Positions 26,257 through 35,279 of a stretch of 64,000 nucleotides of DNA are shown here, one piece after another (position 1 is the stretch's first letter; each line of letters starts with the position of its first letter). The stretch spans positions 6,820,001 to 6,884,000 of the forward strand of contig NZ_RJKE01000001.1 in assembly GCF_003751225.1 (NCBI RefSeq), given 5' to 3'. This stretch comes from Actinocorallia herbida. GTDB lineage: Bacteria > Actinomycetota > Actinomycetes > Streptosporangiales > Streptosporangiaceae. Position numbers and translations under genes: made by a program. The notes under the pieces were generated by a model, which did not search any database, had not been told where the DNA came from, and saw nothing but the letters and a program-made list of their open reading frames with translations.

Positions 26257-27297
26257 CTAGGCGTCCGCGGCGGCGCGTACGCGGGCGGCTTCGCGGTCCG
26301 CGTACGGGTTGCTGCGGCCTTCGCGGGAGCCGGCGAGTTTGGCCCGGATGTGCTCGGCGACCGTGATGGGCGGGTAGGGGGTGCCTTCACCGGTGTGGTT
26401 CGGGAGGGTGCTGATCCGAGCGTCGATGTTCCCGTCGTGGAAGTAGGCGGCCGAGCGGCGGCGGCGGATCGAGCCGTCGACGACGGGGGGCTTCACGCGG
26501 TGGAGGGTGGACCGCCAGGCGTCGTTGGTCCAGCGGGCCATGAGGTCGCCGAGGTTCACCAGGAGCGCGCCTTCCGCGGGCATGACGTCGTGCCAGCCGC
26601 CGTCGTGGCCGAGCACCTGGAGGCCCGCCTCGCGGTCGGCCCACAGGACGGTGACGATCCCGTAGTCGGTGTGCTCGCCCATGCCCGTGAGGTCCCCGTC
26701 GAGGACCACCTCGCCGGGCGGGAGCGCGTAGTTGTTCATCCGGAGGACGTCCAGGGAGTGGCCGGTGAACTCCGCGAAGTATCCGGGCGGAAGTCCGAGC
26801 GCGTCGGCGAAGATCCCCGTGAGGGTCCGGGCGACCCGGGCCGCCTCCGCGAAGTACGCCTGCACGGCAGGCCGGAACTCCGGCAGCCCCTCCGGCCACA
26901 GGTTGGGCGCGTAGTCGTCGGCGGGCAGCTCGATCCCCGGATAGGCCGACGCCGGAATCCCGACGTTGAACGCCTCGAAGAAGTCGTTCATCCGGTCCGC
27001 CGCCTCGACCCCGAGGCTCAGCGACAGCGACTCGCTCCGCGGCGGCGTGTACCCCCGGTTGATCCGCGGCGGGGCCCGGAACCCCTTCTTGACGTCGAGG
27101 TCGAGCCCGAAGAACGCGTCGATGGCCCCTTTCAGCCCGTCGATCACGGCCTCGGGCACCCCGTGCCCCACGACCTGCACGAACCCGACTTCCCGGCACG
27201 CGTCGTCCAGCCGTCGGGCGGTCTCCCCGCGCGTCGCCGCGGAGCCCTCCCCCACGTACGCCGAGATGTCCACCACAGGCACCGAAAAGCCGCCCAT
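26257..27297 (-). CDS. Isopenicillin N synthase family Fe(II)/2-oxoglutarate dioxygenase
   Basis: A 346-aa non-haem iron oxygenase. The N-terminal DIOX_N domain shows VPVVDISAY and DDACREVGFVQVVGHGV; the catalytic jelly roll carries HTD (GMGEHTDYG), the distal His (LHRVKPP) and Arg-Arg-Ser (RRRSAAYF) for 2-oxoglutarate binding. RINRGYTPP is family-typical. Role in metabolism is not evident: related actinobacterial enzymes hydroxylate amino acids or purines. GGAAGGAAC precedes the ATG. Confidence 0.92.
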   Translation of the reverse strand: MGGFSVPVVDISAYVGEGSAATRGETARRLDDACREVGFVQVVGHGVPEAVIDGLKGAIDAFFGLDLDVKKGFRAPPRINRGYTPPRSESLSLSLGVEAADRMNDFFEAFNVGIPASAYPGIELPADDYAPNLWPEGLPEFRPAVQAYFAEAARVARTLTGIFADALGLPPGYFAEFTGHSLDVLRMNNYALPPGEVVLDGDLTGMGEHTDYGIVTVLWADREAGLQVLGHDGGWHDVMPAEGALLVNLGDLMARWTNDAWRSTLHRVKPPVVDGSIRRRRSAAYFHDGNIDARISTLPNHTGEGTPYPPITVAEHIRAKLAGSREGRSNPYADREAARVRAAADA

Positions 27298-27695
27298 CAC
27301 CGTTCCTTCCACGGCCGCGCACCCGCGCCACGCCCCACCCCAAGTCAACCCGCCGAAGCACCCCGGCGGGTTGCGCCCGCGTAAACCCTCCCGTCAGCGC
27401 CCGAAAGCCAAGGTGAGGAACCCGTCATGCTGCCGGACTCGGCTTCCGCAACGGTCCCGCGCGCTGCGCCGTCGCGCTGCGGACGGGTCATGTCCGTACT
27501 CACCGGATCACCGCCGACGCGCCGGGCCGTCCCGCGGGCCGGGACGGTCTCGCCCGACCTTCTTCGCATATCCCTCCACAAGCTCCGCCTTTCCCGGGGC
27601 GCGCTTGCCCCAGGGGCCGCCGCGTGCCAATAATGAAAACGGTTTTCATTTTGGGAGCCTCCGAGGGAGGTTTCCGGCCGAGTGAAGGAGAGAGC
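27298..27695. other. 398-bp intergenic region
   Basis: Divergent region between the dioxygenase and a small conserved gene. Apart from the Fur/Zur-like palindrome at 27632-27650 I see no gene; short frames here lack coding bias and ribosome-binding sites. The GC-rich stretch around 27480-27620 shows no obvious secondary structure. Confidence 0.5.
27632..27650. promoter_or_regulatory. Fur/Zur-like operator
   Basis: AATGAAAAC-G-GTTTTCATT is a perfect 9-1-9 inverted repeat. The core TGAAAAC-G-GTTTTCA follows the 7-1-7 layout of the Streptomyces Zur box (TGAAAATGATTTTCA). It lies 45 bp before the start of the 128-aa gene and would control it, and perhaps the P450 cluster beyond. Which Fur-family protein binds is inference. 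Confidence 0.65.
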
Positions 27696-28082
27696 ATGTC
27701 GCTTACGGTGCCCGCGGATCTGGTGGAGCGGGCCAAGGAGGGGGACGTCGACGACGCGGCGTTCCTGGCGTGCGTGCGGGACTCGCTCCCGTACGCGTGG
27801 ACGCTGATCGACGGGGTCGTCGGGGAGCTGCGCGGCGGGACCGCGGAGTTCGCGGACAACCAGGTGCCGCCGCCGGACGAGGCCGCGCGCGGACAGCTCC
27901 TGCGCGTCCTCGCCAGCGACGCGATGCGCGGCGCGCTGGAACGCCACTTCGGCGTCCGGCTGGCGTTCCAGAACTGCCACCGGGTCGCGGCGTTCCGGCC
28001 TGAGGCGACCGAGGCGCTGGCCCGCTTCACCTCGCCGCGCGCGCAGCTGCTGAACCAGTTCCCCGAGTTCGTCGACTGCTGA
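27696..28082 (+). CDS. Conserved small actinobacterial protein
   Basis: A 128-aa soluble protein that I recall as widespread in actinomycetes but without known function. It starts SLTVPADLVERAKEGDVDDAAFLACVRDSLPYAW and has conserved blocks FADNQVPPPDEAARGQLL and GALERHFGVRLAFQNCHRVA. No membrane segment or known catalytic motif. AAGGAG 5 nt before the ATG is among the best ribosome-binding sites here. The Zur/Fur-like palindrome lies 45 bp upstream, so metal-dependent control is plausible. The P450 ferredoxin gene follows after 146 bp. Confidence 0.85.
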   Translation: MSLTVPADLVERAKEGDVDDAAFLACVRDSLPYAWTLIDGVVGELRGGTAEFADNQVPPPDEAARGQLLRVLASDAMRGALERHFGVRLAFQNCHRVAAFRPEATEALARFTSPRAQLLNQFPEFVDC

Positions 28083-28228
28083 CGCCGCGCCCGGCCGTCC
28101 CGGCCAGGGACGGCCGGGTCTGGGATGGGTCGGGGGCGGGCCAAGGTTCGGGCAGGGGGACGGGAACGCGGGACGGGCTGGGTATCGCTCCGCTGCGGCG
28201 ACGGGGCCGGCAGCGAGAGGCGGTACGG

Positions 28229-28450
28229 ATGAGGCTTGTGGTCGACCTCAACCGGTGCCAGGGGTACGCGCAGTGCGCGTTCCTCGGCCCGGACGTGTTC
28301 CGGATGCACGGGGAGGAGGCGCTGCTCTACGACCCGGTCGTGCCCGAGGACCGGCGGCCGCAGGTGCTCGCCGCCGCGGCGGCCTGCCCGGTCCAGGCGA
28401 TCCTGGTGGACGCGCCCGGCCTCCGGGAGGTCGATCCCGTTGTCGGCTGA
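28229..28450 (+). CDS. 3Fe-4S-type ferredoxin of the P450 system
   Basis: A 73-aa ferredoxin with CQGYAQC (Cys10, Cys16) and a third Cys53 in ACPVQAI, i.e. CxxYxxC...CP, the pattern of single-cluster ferredoxins that serve actinobacterial P450s. The Tyr at the second-shell position (instead of His, Cys or Ala) is a known variable point affecting redox potential. The following reductase gene starts inside the last codons (TTG 28440), so the two are translationally coupled. It shuttles electrons from the reductase to the P450. Confidence 0.9.
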   Translation: MRLVVDLNRCQGYAQCAFLGPDVFRMHGEEALLYDPVVPEDRRPQVLAAAAACPVQAILVDAPGLREVDPVVG

Positions 28451-29813
28451 GGGGATCGACCGCGTCGTCATCGTCGGCGCGTCCCTCGCGGGCCTGCGGG
28501 CCGCCGAGGCGCTGCGCGACGAGGGGTTCACCGGACGCATCACGCTCATCGGCGACGAGGCGGTGCCCGCCTACGACCGGCCGCCGCTGTCCAAGCAGGT
28601 GCTGCTCGGCCAGGTCGCGCCCGAGGCGACCGCCCTGCCGCACACCCGCGACATCGACGCCCGGTGGCGGCTCGGCGTCGCGGCGACCGGCCTCGACCTG
28701 TCGCGCAAGACGGTCCTGCTCGCCGACGGCACCAAGGTCCCGTTCGACAGGCTGCTCATCGCCACGGGGACCCGTGCCCGGCCCTGGATCAACGAGGCCG
28801 AGGCGCGGCTCGAAGGCGTCCTCACCCTGCGCACCGCCGAGGACGCCGAGCACCTGTCCCGGCTGCTCGACGCGGGCCCGCGCCGCGTGGTCGTCGTCGG
28901 CGCGGGCTTCACCGGCTCGGAGATCGCCTCGGCCTGCCGGGAGCGCGGGATCGAGGTGACCGTCGCCGAACGCGGCGCGGCCCCGCTCGTCGGCGCGCTC
29001 GGCGGGGTCGTCGGCGACGTCGCGGCCCGCCTCCAGCGCGCGCACGGCGTCGACCTCAGGTGCGGCGTCACCGTCACCTCCCTGGAGGGCGACGAGGCGG
29101 GCAGGCTCCGTCGCGCCCATCTGTCCGACGGCACGGTCCTGGACGCCGACGTCGCGGTGATCGCGCTCGGCGCGCTCCGCAACACCGGCTGGCTGGAAGG
29201 CTCCGGCCTCGCCGCCGGGCCGCGCGGGATCGCCGCCGACGCCGCCTGCCGGGCCTTCGACCACAACGGGATCGCGACCGACGACATCTTCGTCGCCGGG
29301 GACGTCGCCCGGATGCCGCACGCCCTGTTCGGCTACCAGTTCCTCAGCCTCGAGCACTGGGGCAACGCCGTAGAGCAGGCGCGGCTCGCCGCCCACAACA
29401 TGCTCGCCGCCGGGCCGGACCGCCGCCCGCACCTGTGGATCCCGGCCTTCTGGTCGTCGCAGTTCGGCGTGAGCATCAAGTCGGTGGGCGTGCCGACGAT
29501 GGGCGACGAGGTGGTCGTCACCCAGGGCTCGCTGGAGGAGGGAAGGTTCGCCGCCGTCTACGGGCACCGCGGCCGGGTCATCGCCGCCGTCAGCTTCGAC
29601 CACGGCCGCTGGCTCGACCACTACACCGGGCTCATCGAGTCCGCCGCGCCGTTCCCGCCCGTCTTCACCGGGGTGGACCGGCCGCCGCCGGGGACGACCG
29701 CGGTCTCCGCCGGCTTCCCCGACCCGTCCGTGCCGAGCCACGGGCCGACCGTCACCGTCAGCGGCTACGCGCCCAGCGAGCGCCGCATCACCTTCACGCC
29801 CGCCCCGGCCTAG
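28440..29813 (+). CDS. NAD(P)H-dependent ferredoxin reductase (FAD)
   Basis: A 457-aa flavoprotein oxidoreductase. N-terminal FAD motif VVIVGASLAGLRAAEALRDEGF and NAD(P) motif VVVVGAGFTGSEIA near residue 142, followed by DIFVAGDVARMPH of the second FAD segment, are the hallmarks of putidaredoxin-reductase-like proteins. TTG 28440 is the only start that gives the full FAD fold, overlapping the ferredoxin gene by 11 bp. The last ~60 residues are an extended tail. It reduces the ferredoxin encoded immediately upstream, which feeds the P450 downstream. Confidence 0.9.
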   Translation: MSAEGIDRVVIVGASLAGLRAAEALRDEGFTGRITLIGDEAVPAYDRPPLSKQVLLGQVAPEATALPHTRDIDARWRLGVAATGLDLSRKTVLLADGTKVPFDRLLIATGTRARPWINEAEARLEGVLTLRTAEDAEHLSRLLDAGPRRVVVVGAGFTGSEIASACRERGIEVTVAERGAAPLVGALGGVVGDVAARLQRAHGVDLRCGVTVTSLEGDEAGRLRRAHLSDGTVLDADVAVIALGALRNTGWLEGSGLAAGPRGIAADAACRAFDHNGIATDDIFVAGDVARMPHALFGYQFLSLEHWGNAVEQARLAAHNMLAAGPDRRPHLWIPAFWSSQFGVSIKSVGVPTMGDEVVVTQGSLEEGRFAAVYGHRGRVIAAVSFDHGRWLDHYTGLIESAAPFPPVFTGVDRPPPGTTAVSAGFPDPSVPSHGPTVTVSGYAPSERRITFTPAPA

Positions 29814-29836
29814 CCCCGGCCAGACGACGAGGACCC

Positions 29837-31045
29837 ATGACGACCGCCGACAGCCTCCTGCGCGCCATCGCCGACCCCGCGAACCGCGCCGACCCCTACC
29901 CGCTCTATGACGAGCTGCGCCGCACCCCCGTCGTCCGGCAGGCGGACGGGGTCTACACGGTGAGCACCTACTGGGAGGTGCGCTCGCTGCTCAACGATCC
30001 GCGGATCAGCTCGGAGACCCGGCCGCCCGTCGTGGGCACGCCGGGACCGTCCAAGAGCTTCCTGCGGCTCGATCCGGCCGAGCACGACAGGGTGCGGCGG
30101 ATCGTCACCCGGCCGTTCGGGCCGCCGCACACCCCGCGCCGGGTGTTCGAGATGCAGGCCGACATGGCCGCGACCGTCGGCCGCCTCCTCGACGGGTTCG
30201 CCGGCAAGGACAGGGTCGACATCGTCGACGAGTTCGCCTACCCGTTCCCGATCTCGGTGATCTGCCGGCTGTTCGGCGTGCCGATCGAGGACGAGCCGCG
30301 CTTCCATCTGTGGACCGAGTCCCTGCTCGGCAACGCCGACCTGGGCACCGGGGAGACGCCCGACCCCCACCTCATGGACGGCGAGACCGCCAAGATAGAG
30401 ATGGCGGGCTACCTCGCCGAGCTCTTCGACCGGCACCGCAGGGAGCCGAGCGGCGACATGTTCTCCGCCCTCGCCACCGACGACAGCCCCGACGGACGGC
30501 TGACCCCGCCCGAGCTCGTCGCCAACGCCTTCCTGCTGCTCATCGCGGGCCACGAGACGACCGTCAACCTCATCACCAACGGGGTGCTCACGCTGCTGCG
30601 CCATCCCGAGGCGCTCAAACGCCTCCGCGACGACCCGGGCCTCGCCCTCCCGATGGTGGAGGAACTGCTGCGGTTCGAGCCGCCCGTGCAGTACCTGCCG
30701 AACCGCCGCACCCTCGACGAGGTCGAGGTCGCCGGGACCGTCATCCCGAAGAACACCGACGTGAACCTGATGCTGGCCGCCGCCAACCGCGACCCGCGCA
30801 GGTTCGACGACCCCGGGCGGTTCGTGCCGGACCGGCCCGACGTCCAGCACCTCGGCTTCGGGAACGGCATCCACTACTGCTTCGGCGCGCCTTTGGCCCG
30901 GCTGGAGACCCGGCTCGCTCTGACGGAGTTCGCCCGCCGGCTGAAGGACCCCGAACTCGTCGCGGATCCGCCGCCTTACCGGCCCAATCCGGTGTTGCGC
31001 GGGCCCCGTCATCTCGAGGTCTCCTTCAGCGCGATGCAGGACTGA
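29837..31045 (+). CDS. Cytochrome P450
   Basis: A 402-aa P450 with all bacterial class I hallmarks: I-helix AGHETT (about residue 236), K-helix EELLR (ExxR), and haem loop FGNGIHYCFGAPLAR with the axial Cys348. The ATG follows GAGGA at 4 nt and 23 bp after the reductase gene, so ferredoxin, reductase and P450 form one electron-transfer operon. Substrate is not predictable; no polyketide or peptide synthase lies in the window. A stand-alone xenobiotic, steroid or fatty-acid hydroxylase is as likely as a biosynthetic enzyme. Confidence 0.95.
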   Translation: MTTADSLLRAIADPANRADPYPLYDELRRTPVVRQADGVYTVSTYWEVRSLLNDPRISSETRPPVVGTPGPSKSFLRLDPAEHDRVRRIVTRPFGPPHTPRRVFEMQADMAATVGRLLDGFAGKDRVDIVDEFAYPFPISVICRLFGVPIEDEPRFHLWTESLLGNADLGTGETPDPHLMDGETAKIEMAGYLAELFDRHRREPSGDMFSALATDDSPDGRLTPPELVANAFLLLIAGHETTVNLITNGVLTLLRHPEALKRLRDDPGLALPMVEELLRFEPPVQYLPNRRTLDEVEVAGTVIPKNTDVNLMLAAANRDPRRFDDPGRFVPDRPDVQHLGFGNGIHYCFGAPLARLETRLALTEFARRLKDPELVADPPPYRPNPVLRGPRHLEVSFSAMQD

Positions 31046-31310
31046 TCGACGGGTTTCGCCCCGCGAATTCCGATCGTCCTCTTTACTCACCGTCAACTTT
31101 TCCGGACCTCGGCCGAATCCGGCCGGGGCCCGCGCCACCGCACGTCCCGGCTTCAGGATCTTCGGCGAATTTCCACATCCTTACTCCAGTCAAAACCGGA
31201 AGTTCTGCCATTGACCGGAGTGCGGGACGAGGCGAATCTGAGAGTTGCTTCACGGGGTGACTCGTGTGCTTCGAGTGCTCCCCGGATGACCCCCCAAGAC
31301 AGGAGACGCA

Positions 31311-34300
31311 ATGAGGCGCACGCTGATCTCGGCCTGTGCCGCGGTCGTCGTGGGCGCGTCGGCGGTGGTGGCCGCGATGGCCCCCGCCGCCGCGGCCCCC
31401 GACCCAGGCGCGGACCGGATCCAGGTGTTCACCGGAAAAGTCACCCCGGAACAGCTGCAGAGCCTGCGGGCGCTGGGGCTCGACCACGAGGACATCGCGC
31501 TCGGCGCGCAGGACGGCGACAAGGTAGAGGTCGAGGTCGTCATGAGCGCCCGCAAGGGCGAGGCGCTCGCGGCCAAGGGCGTGCCGATCGCGCCGAAGCC
31601 GGTCGCGAAGGCCAGGGCCGCCGCCGCGGGCGACGGCGTCTACCGGCCCTACAGCGGCACCGGAGGCCTCCGTGAGGAGCTGCTGGCGACCGAGACGCAG
31701 TACCCGGCCATCGCCGACGCGGTGGACCTCGGCAAGAGCGTCCAGGGCAAGCCGATCACCGCGGTGCGCGTCACCAAGGGGGTCAAGAAGCAGCCGCTCA
31801 AGAGCTCCCGTCCCTCGGTGGTCTTCCAGGGCACCCAGCACGCCCGCGAGTGGATCACCACCGAGAACGTGCGCCGCCAGCTCCAGTACTTCCTCGCCCA
31901 GTACGGCACCAACGCCGAGGTCACCCAGCTGGTCGACACGACCGACATCTGGTTCCTGCCGGTGGTCAACGTGGACGGCTACGACCACACCTTCACCGCC
32001 GACAACCGCCTGTGGCGCAAGAACCTGCATGACAACGACGGCGACGGGGTGATCACCACCCTCGACGGCGTCGACATCAACCGGAACTACCCGTACAAGT
32101 GGGGCTGGGACAACGAGGGCTCCTCCCCCGCGATCGACAGCGAGACCTTCCGCGGCACGGGCCCGGCGTCCGAGCCCGAGACGAAGGCGCAGAACGCCTG
32201 GATCAAGAAGATCCAGCCGAAGTTCGTCATCAACTACCACTCGGCCGCCGAGCTGCTGCTCTACGGCAACGGCTGGCAGCAGCAGACCCCGACGCCCGAC
32301 GACCGCGTGTTCGAGGCGCTGCTCGGCGACGACGCGCACCCGGCCGTCCCCGGCTACGACCCCGACCTCGGCGCCGAGCTCTACATCACCAACGGCGACA
32401 CCGACGGCCAGTTCGCCAACGCCTACGGCGCGCTGACGCTGACGCCCGAGATGTCGACCTGCGAGACCGCGAGCAACATCGACCCGGCCGACGCCTGGGA
32501 GCCCGCGGCCTGCGAGAGCGTCTTCAACTTCCCCGACGACGAGAGCCTGATCCAGCAGGAGTTCGAGAAGAACCTGCCGCTGGCCCTCGCCACCGCGAAG
32601 TCCGCGCACGACCCCGACGACCCGGTCTCGGTGGTCGGCAGGACCGCGCCCGACCTCGTCATCGACTCCTTCCCGGTCTCCTACGGGACGACCCAGCCCG
32701 TCGCCGTCGAGGCCAAGCGGGCCCTGGCCAAGCTCCGGCTCAACTACCGGATCAACGGCGGGCCCGTCCGCCAGGCCGACCCGAAGGAATGGAAGGGCGG
32801 CGAGAAGTACGGCGACGAGAACGACATCTACTACGCCGAGTACCGGGCGAGCGTGAAGGCCAAGCCGAACGACAAGGTCGAGGCCTGGTACACCGCGAAG
32901 AAGGACGGCAAGGACGTCGCCAGCGAGAAGTTCACCTACACGGTGGCGACGGACATCGGCGGGAAGGTCCTGGTCCTCTCGGCCGAGGACGTCACCGGCC
33001 TCAGCCCCGCGCAGGGCGTCGCGACCGCCAAGTACGCGGGCTCCTACGAGGCCGCGGTGAAGGCCGCGGGCTACTCCTCCGACGTCTACGACCAGGACGT
33101 CTGGGGCGCCTCGCCGCACCCGCTCGGCGTGCTGTCGCACTACGACGCGGTCATCTGGGAGACCGGAGACGACGTCATCCCGCGCGCCCAGGGACAGGTC
33201 CCCGGAACCGCCTCCAAGAAGACCCTTGCCACGCAGCTCGCCGTGCGCGACTACCTCAACGAAGGCGGCAAGCTGCTCTACAGCGGCAAGTACGCGGGCT
33301 TCGCCGAGGCCGCCAACGGCGCCTACTTCTACGAGCCCGACGCCGCCGACCCCGAGTGCACGGTGCCGTCCGAGCCGCCCTGCCTGCCGCTGCTGAACGA
33401 CTTCCTCCAGTACTACCTGGGCGCGTTCACCTACGTCAGCGGGACCGGGTCCGACGAGAACGGCGCGCCGTACGCGATCAAGGGCGACGGCGGAAGGTTC
33501 ACCGGGTTCTCCGGCGTCCTGAACGGCGGGGACTCCCCCAGCAACCAGGACCACACCGCCTCGCTGCTCACCACGTCGAGCTTCCTGCCCGCCGCGGACT
33601 TCCCGCAGTTCTCCACCGGCACCGCACTGGCGTGGGACCGGCCCGGCGCCGGGCCGTTCGACCCCAAGACGGGCAGCCAGTACGTCTACAGCCAGAACGC
33701 CGACGTGTCCTACAAGCGGCTCACCCGGACGATCGACCTGACCGGGCAGGCCGACGGCACGCTGTCGTTCCAGGCGTCGTTCGACACCGAGGCCGACTGG
33801 GACTACTTCTTCGTCGAGGCCCACACCGAGGGCCTGGACGACTGGACGACGCTGCCCGACACGGGCGGCTCGACCAGCCAGGAGACCGGCTCCAGCTGCG
33901 CGTCCGGCTGGCGCCTGCTGCACCCGCACCTGGACCACTACCAGGGCGCGGACTGCTCCCCGACCGGCACGACCGGCACCTGGAACGCCTCCTCCGGCCA
34001 GTCCGGCGGATGGCACGAGCAGTCGTACGACCTGACGGCCTACGCGGGCAAGAAGGTCGAGGTGTCGATCTCCTACGTCAGCGACTGGGGCACCCAGGGC
34101 ATCGGCGTGTTCGTCGACGACACCAAGGTCACCGCGGGCGGCGCGACCATCGCCGAGACGTCCTTCGAGGACGACCTGGGCGGCTGGGCCATCGCCGGTC
34201 CGCCCGAGGGCTCGGCGGTGTCCGCGAACGACTTCGTCCGGACCGCGCTGGCCTTCGAGGAGGGCGCGGGCATCTCCACGAAGGACACCGTGTACCTCGG

Positions 34301-34379
34301 GTTCGGTCTGGAGGGGCTCAGCTCCGCGGCGACGCGGGCCGACCTCGTCAAGAGGTCGCTGCGGCACCTGCTGCGCTAG
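31311..34379 (+). CDS. Secreted M14 zinc carboxypeptidase
   Basis: A 1022-aa exported metallopeptidase. Signal peptide at 1-29 (TLISACAAVVVGASAVVAAMAPAAAAP), a prodomain, then the M14 domain (about 115-430) with zinc ligands His177 and Glu180 (QHAREW), His310 (INYHSA) and catalytic Glu380 (TLTPEMS). The long C-terminal part contains a domain with WDYFFVEAHTEG and WHEQSYDLTAYAGKKVEVSISY, resembling the C-terminal module of immune-inhibitor-A peptidases. GGAGACGCA precedes the ATG. Function: extracellular peptide breakdown. A strong terminator follows at once. Confidence 0.93.
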   Translation: MRRTLISACAAVVVGASAVVAAMAPAAAAPDPGADRIQVFTGKVTPEQLQSLRALGLDHEDIALGAQDGDKVEVEVVMSARKGEALAAKGVPIAPKPVAKARAAAAGDGVYRPYSGTGGLREELLATETQYPAIADAVDLGKSVQGKPITAVRVTKGVKKQPLKSSRPSVVFQGTQHAREWITTENVRRQLQYFLAQYGTNAEVTQLVDTTDIWFLPVVNVDGYDHTFTADNRLWRKNLHDNDGDGVITTLDGVDINRNYPYKWGWDNEGSSPAIDSETFRGTGPASEPETKAQNAWIKKIQPKFVINYHSAAELLLYGNGWQQQTPTPDDRVFEALLGDDAHPAVPGYDPDLGAELYITNGDTDGQFANAYGALTLTPEMSTCETASNIDPADAWEPAACESVFNFPDDESLIQQEFEKNLPLALATAKSAHDPDDPVSVVGRTAPDLVIDSFPVSYGTTQPVAVEAKRALAKLRLNYRINGGPVRQADPKEWKGGEKYGDENDIYYAEYRASVKAKPNDKVEAWYTAKKDGKDVASEKFTYTVATDIGGKVLVLSAEDVTGLSPAQGVATAKYAGSYEAAVKAAGYSSDVYDQDVWGASPHPLGVLSHYDAVIWETGDDVIPRAQGQVPGTASKKTLATQLAVRDYLNEGGKLLYSGKYAGFAEAANGAYFYEPDAADPECTVPSEPPCLPLLNDFLQYYLGAFTYVSGTGSDENGAPYAIKGDGGRFTGFSGVLNGGDSPSNQDHTASLLTTSSFLPAADFPQFSTGTALAWDRPGAGPFDPKTGSQYVYSQNADVSYKRLTRTIDLTGQADGTLSFQASFDTEADWDYFFVEAHTEGLDDWTTLPDTGGSTSQETGSSCASGWRLLHPHLDHYQGADCSPTGTTGTWNASSGQSGGWHEQSYDLTAYAGKKVEVSISYVSDWGTQGIGVFVDDTKVTAGGATIAETSFEDDLGGWAIAGPPEGSAVSANDFVRTALAFEEGAGISTKDTVYLGFGLEGLSSAATRADLVKRSLRHLLR

Positions 34380-34413
34380 CCGCGCGGTCCTGACCGCACG
34401 GCGCTGATCGACC

Positions 34414-34447
34414 GCCCCGCCCGGAAGCCTTCCGGGCGGGGCTTTTT
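34414..34447 (+). terminator. Strong intrinsic terminator after the carboxypeptidase
   Basis: A perfect 13-bp stem (34414-34426 with 34430-34442), 3-nt loop, followed by five T. Confidence 0.9.
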
Positions 34448-34511
34448 CCTTGATCACTCTTGGATCACAGCGGTTGCGGGGCCGCGGCGGCGGGTGTTGG
34501 GTGGCGGGAAT

Positions 34512-35195
34512 ATGGACGAGCAGAGTTTGGCCGGCGGCAACACCCTCGGTCTGGTGCGGGTCGGGGACACCGTCCGCCGCCCGGTGCACGAGAGCAGCCC
34601 TTATGTCCGCGACGTCCTGCTGTATCTGGAGAAGGCCGAGTTCCCCGGCTCGCCCAGGCTGCTCGGCGAGGACGAGCACGGCCGCGAGATCCTCACCTAT
34701 ATCCCCGGCGAGACCGTCCAGGACGACGCGCCGGTATCGGACGCGCGGCTCGCGTCGGCGGCCCGGCTGATCCGCGCGTTCCACGACGCGACCGCGGGCT
34801 CCCCCGCCGCCGACGGCGGCGAGGTCGTCTGCCACGGCGACCTCGGCCCGCACAACACCGTGTTCGACGGCGAGACCGCGATCGGCCTCATCGACTGGGA
34901 CGACGAGCTGGCCCCCGGCGCCCGCCTGCACGACCTCGGCCATGCCGTCTGGTGCTTCGCGAACGTCGCCGACCCCGGCTGCGCCATCGCCGAGCAGGCC
35001 CGCCGCACCGCCCTGTTCTGCGCCGCCTACGGCTGGGACGACCCCGCCGCCGTCCTCACCGAGATCACCGCGCGCTTCACCCGTACCCGCGACGCCCACC
35101 GCGCCGCGGGCCGCACGGCCGCCGAAGCCGTCTTCGCCGACCTCGCCTCGTGGATGCGCGCGCACGCCGCCGACCTCACCGCGGCCCTCCCCTGA
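34512..35195 (+). CDS. Phosphotransferase (aminoglycoside phosphotransferase/choline kinase fold)
   Basis: A 227-aa kinase-fold protein. The Brenner motif HGDLGPHNTVF (near 113) and metal-binding IGLIDWDDE (near 128) are intact; EILTYIPGETV and ARLIRAFHDA are typical of the family. The N-terminal lobe is short. It can phosphorylate an antibiotic or a small alcohol/amine; the substrate is unknown. ATG 34512 follows GGCGGGAA. It is the sole gene after the terminator. Confidence 0.88.
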   Translation: MDEQSLAGGNTLGLVRVGDTVRRPVHESSPYVRDVLLYLEKAEFPGSPRLLGEDEHGREILTYIPGETVQDDAPVSDARLASAARLIRAFHDATAGSPAADGGEVVCHGDLGPHNTVFDGETAIGLIDWDDELAPGARLHDLGHAVWCFANVADPGCAIAEQARRTALFCAAYGWDDPAAVLTEITARFTRTRDAHRAAGRTAAEAVFADLASWMRAHAADLTAALP

Positions 35196-35279
35196 CGGCT
35201 CGAGACCCGGAAGCCCTTCGCCGCGCGGACGTCATCGGAACGCCCGGTCCGCGACGGCGGCTTCCGACGATCATGGCGG

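Noticed and set aside
27427-27633. Possible 68-codon gene in the gap before the palindrome
   Set aside because: No ribosome-binding site, biased Arg/Ala/Pro composition and no recognisable feature.
28229-31045. Natural-product biosynthetic cluster around the P450
   Set aside because: No polyketide, peptide, terpene or RiPP genes in the window; the P450 system can be catabolic.
31083-35165. A 1360-codon open frame on the minus strand opposite the carboxypeptidase and phosphotransferase genes
   Set aside because: It is the codon-position shadow of strong plus-strand genes with recognisable catalytic motifs; its product is Gly/Arg/Val-rich with no domain.
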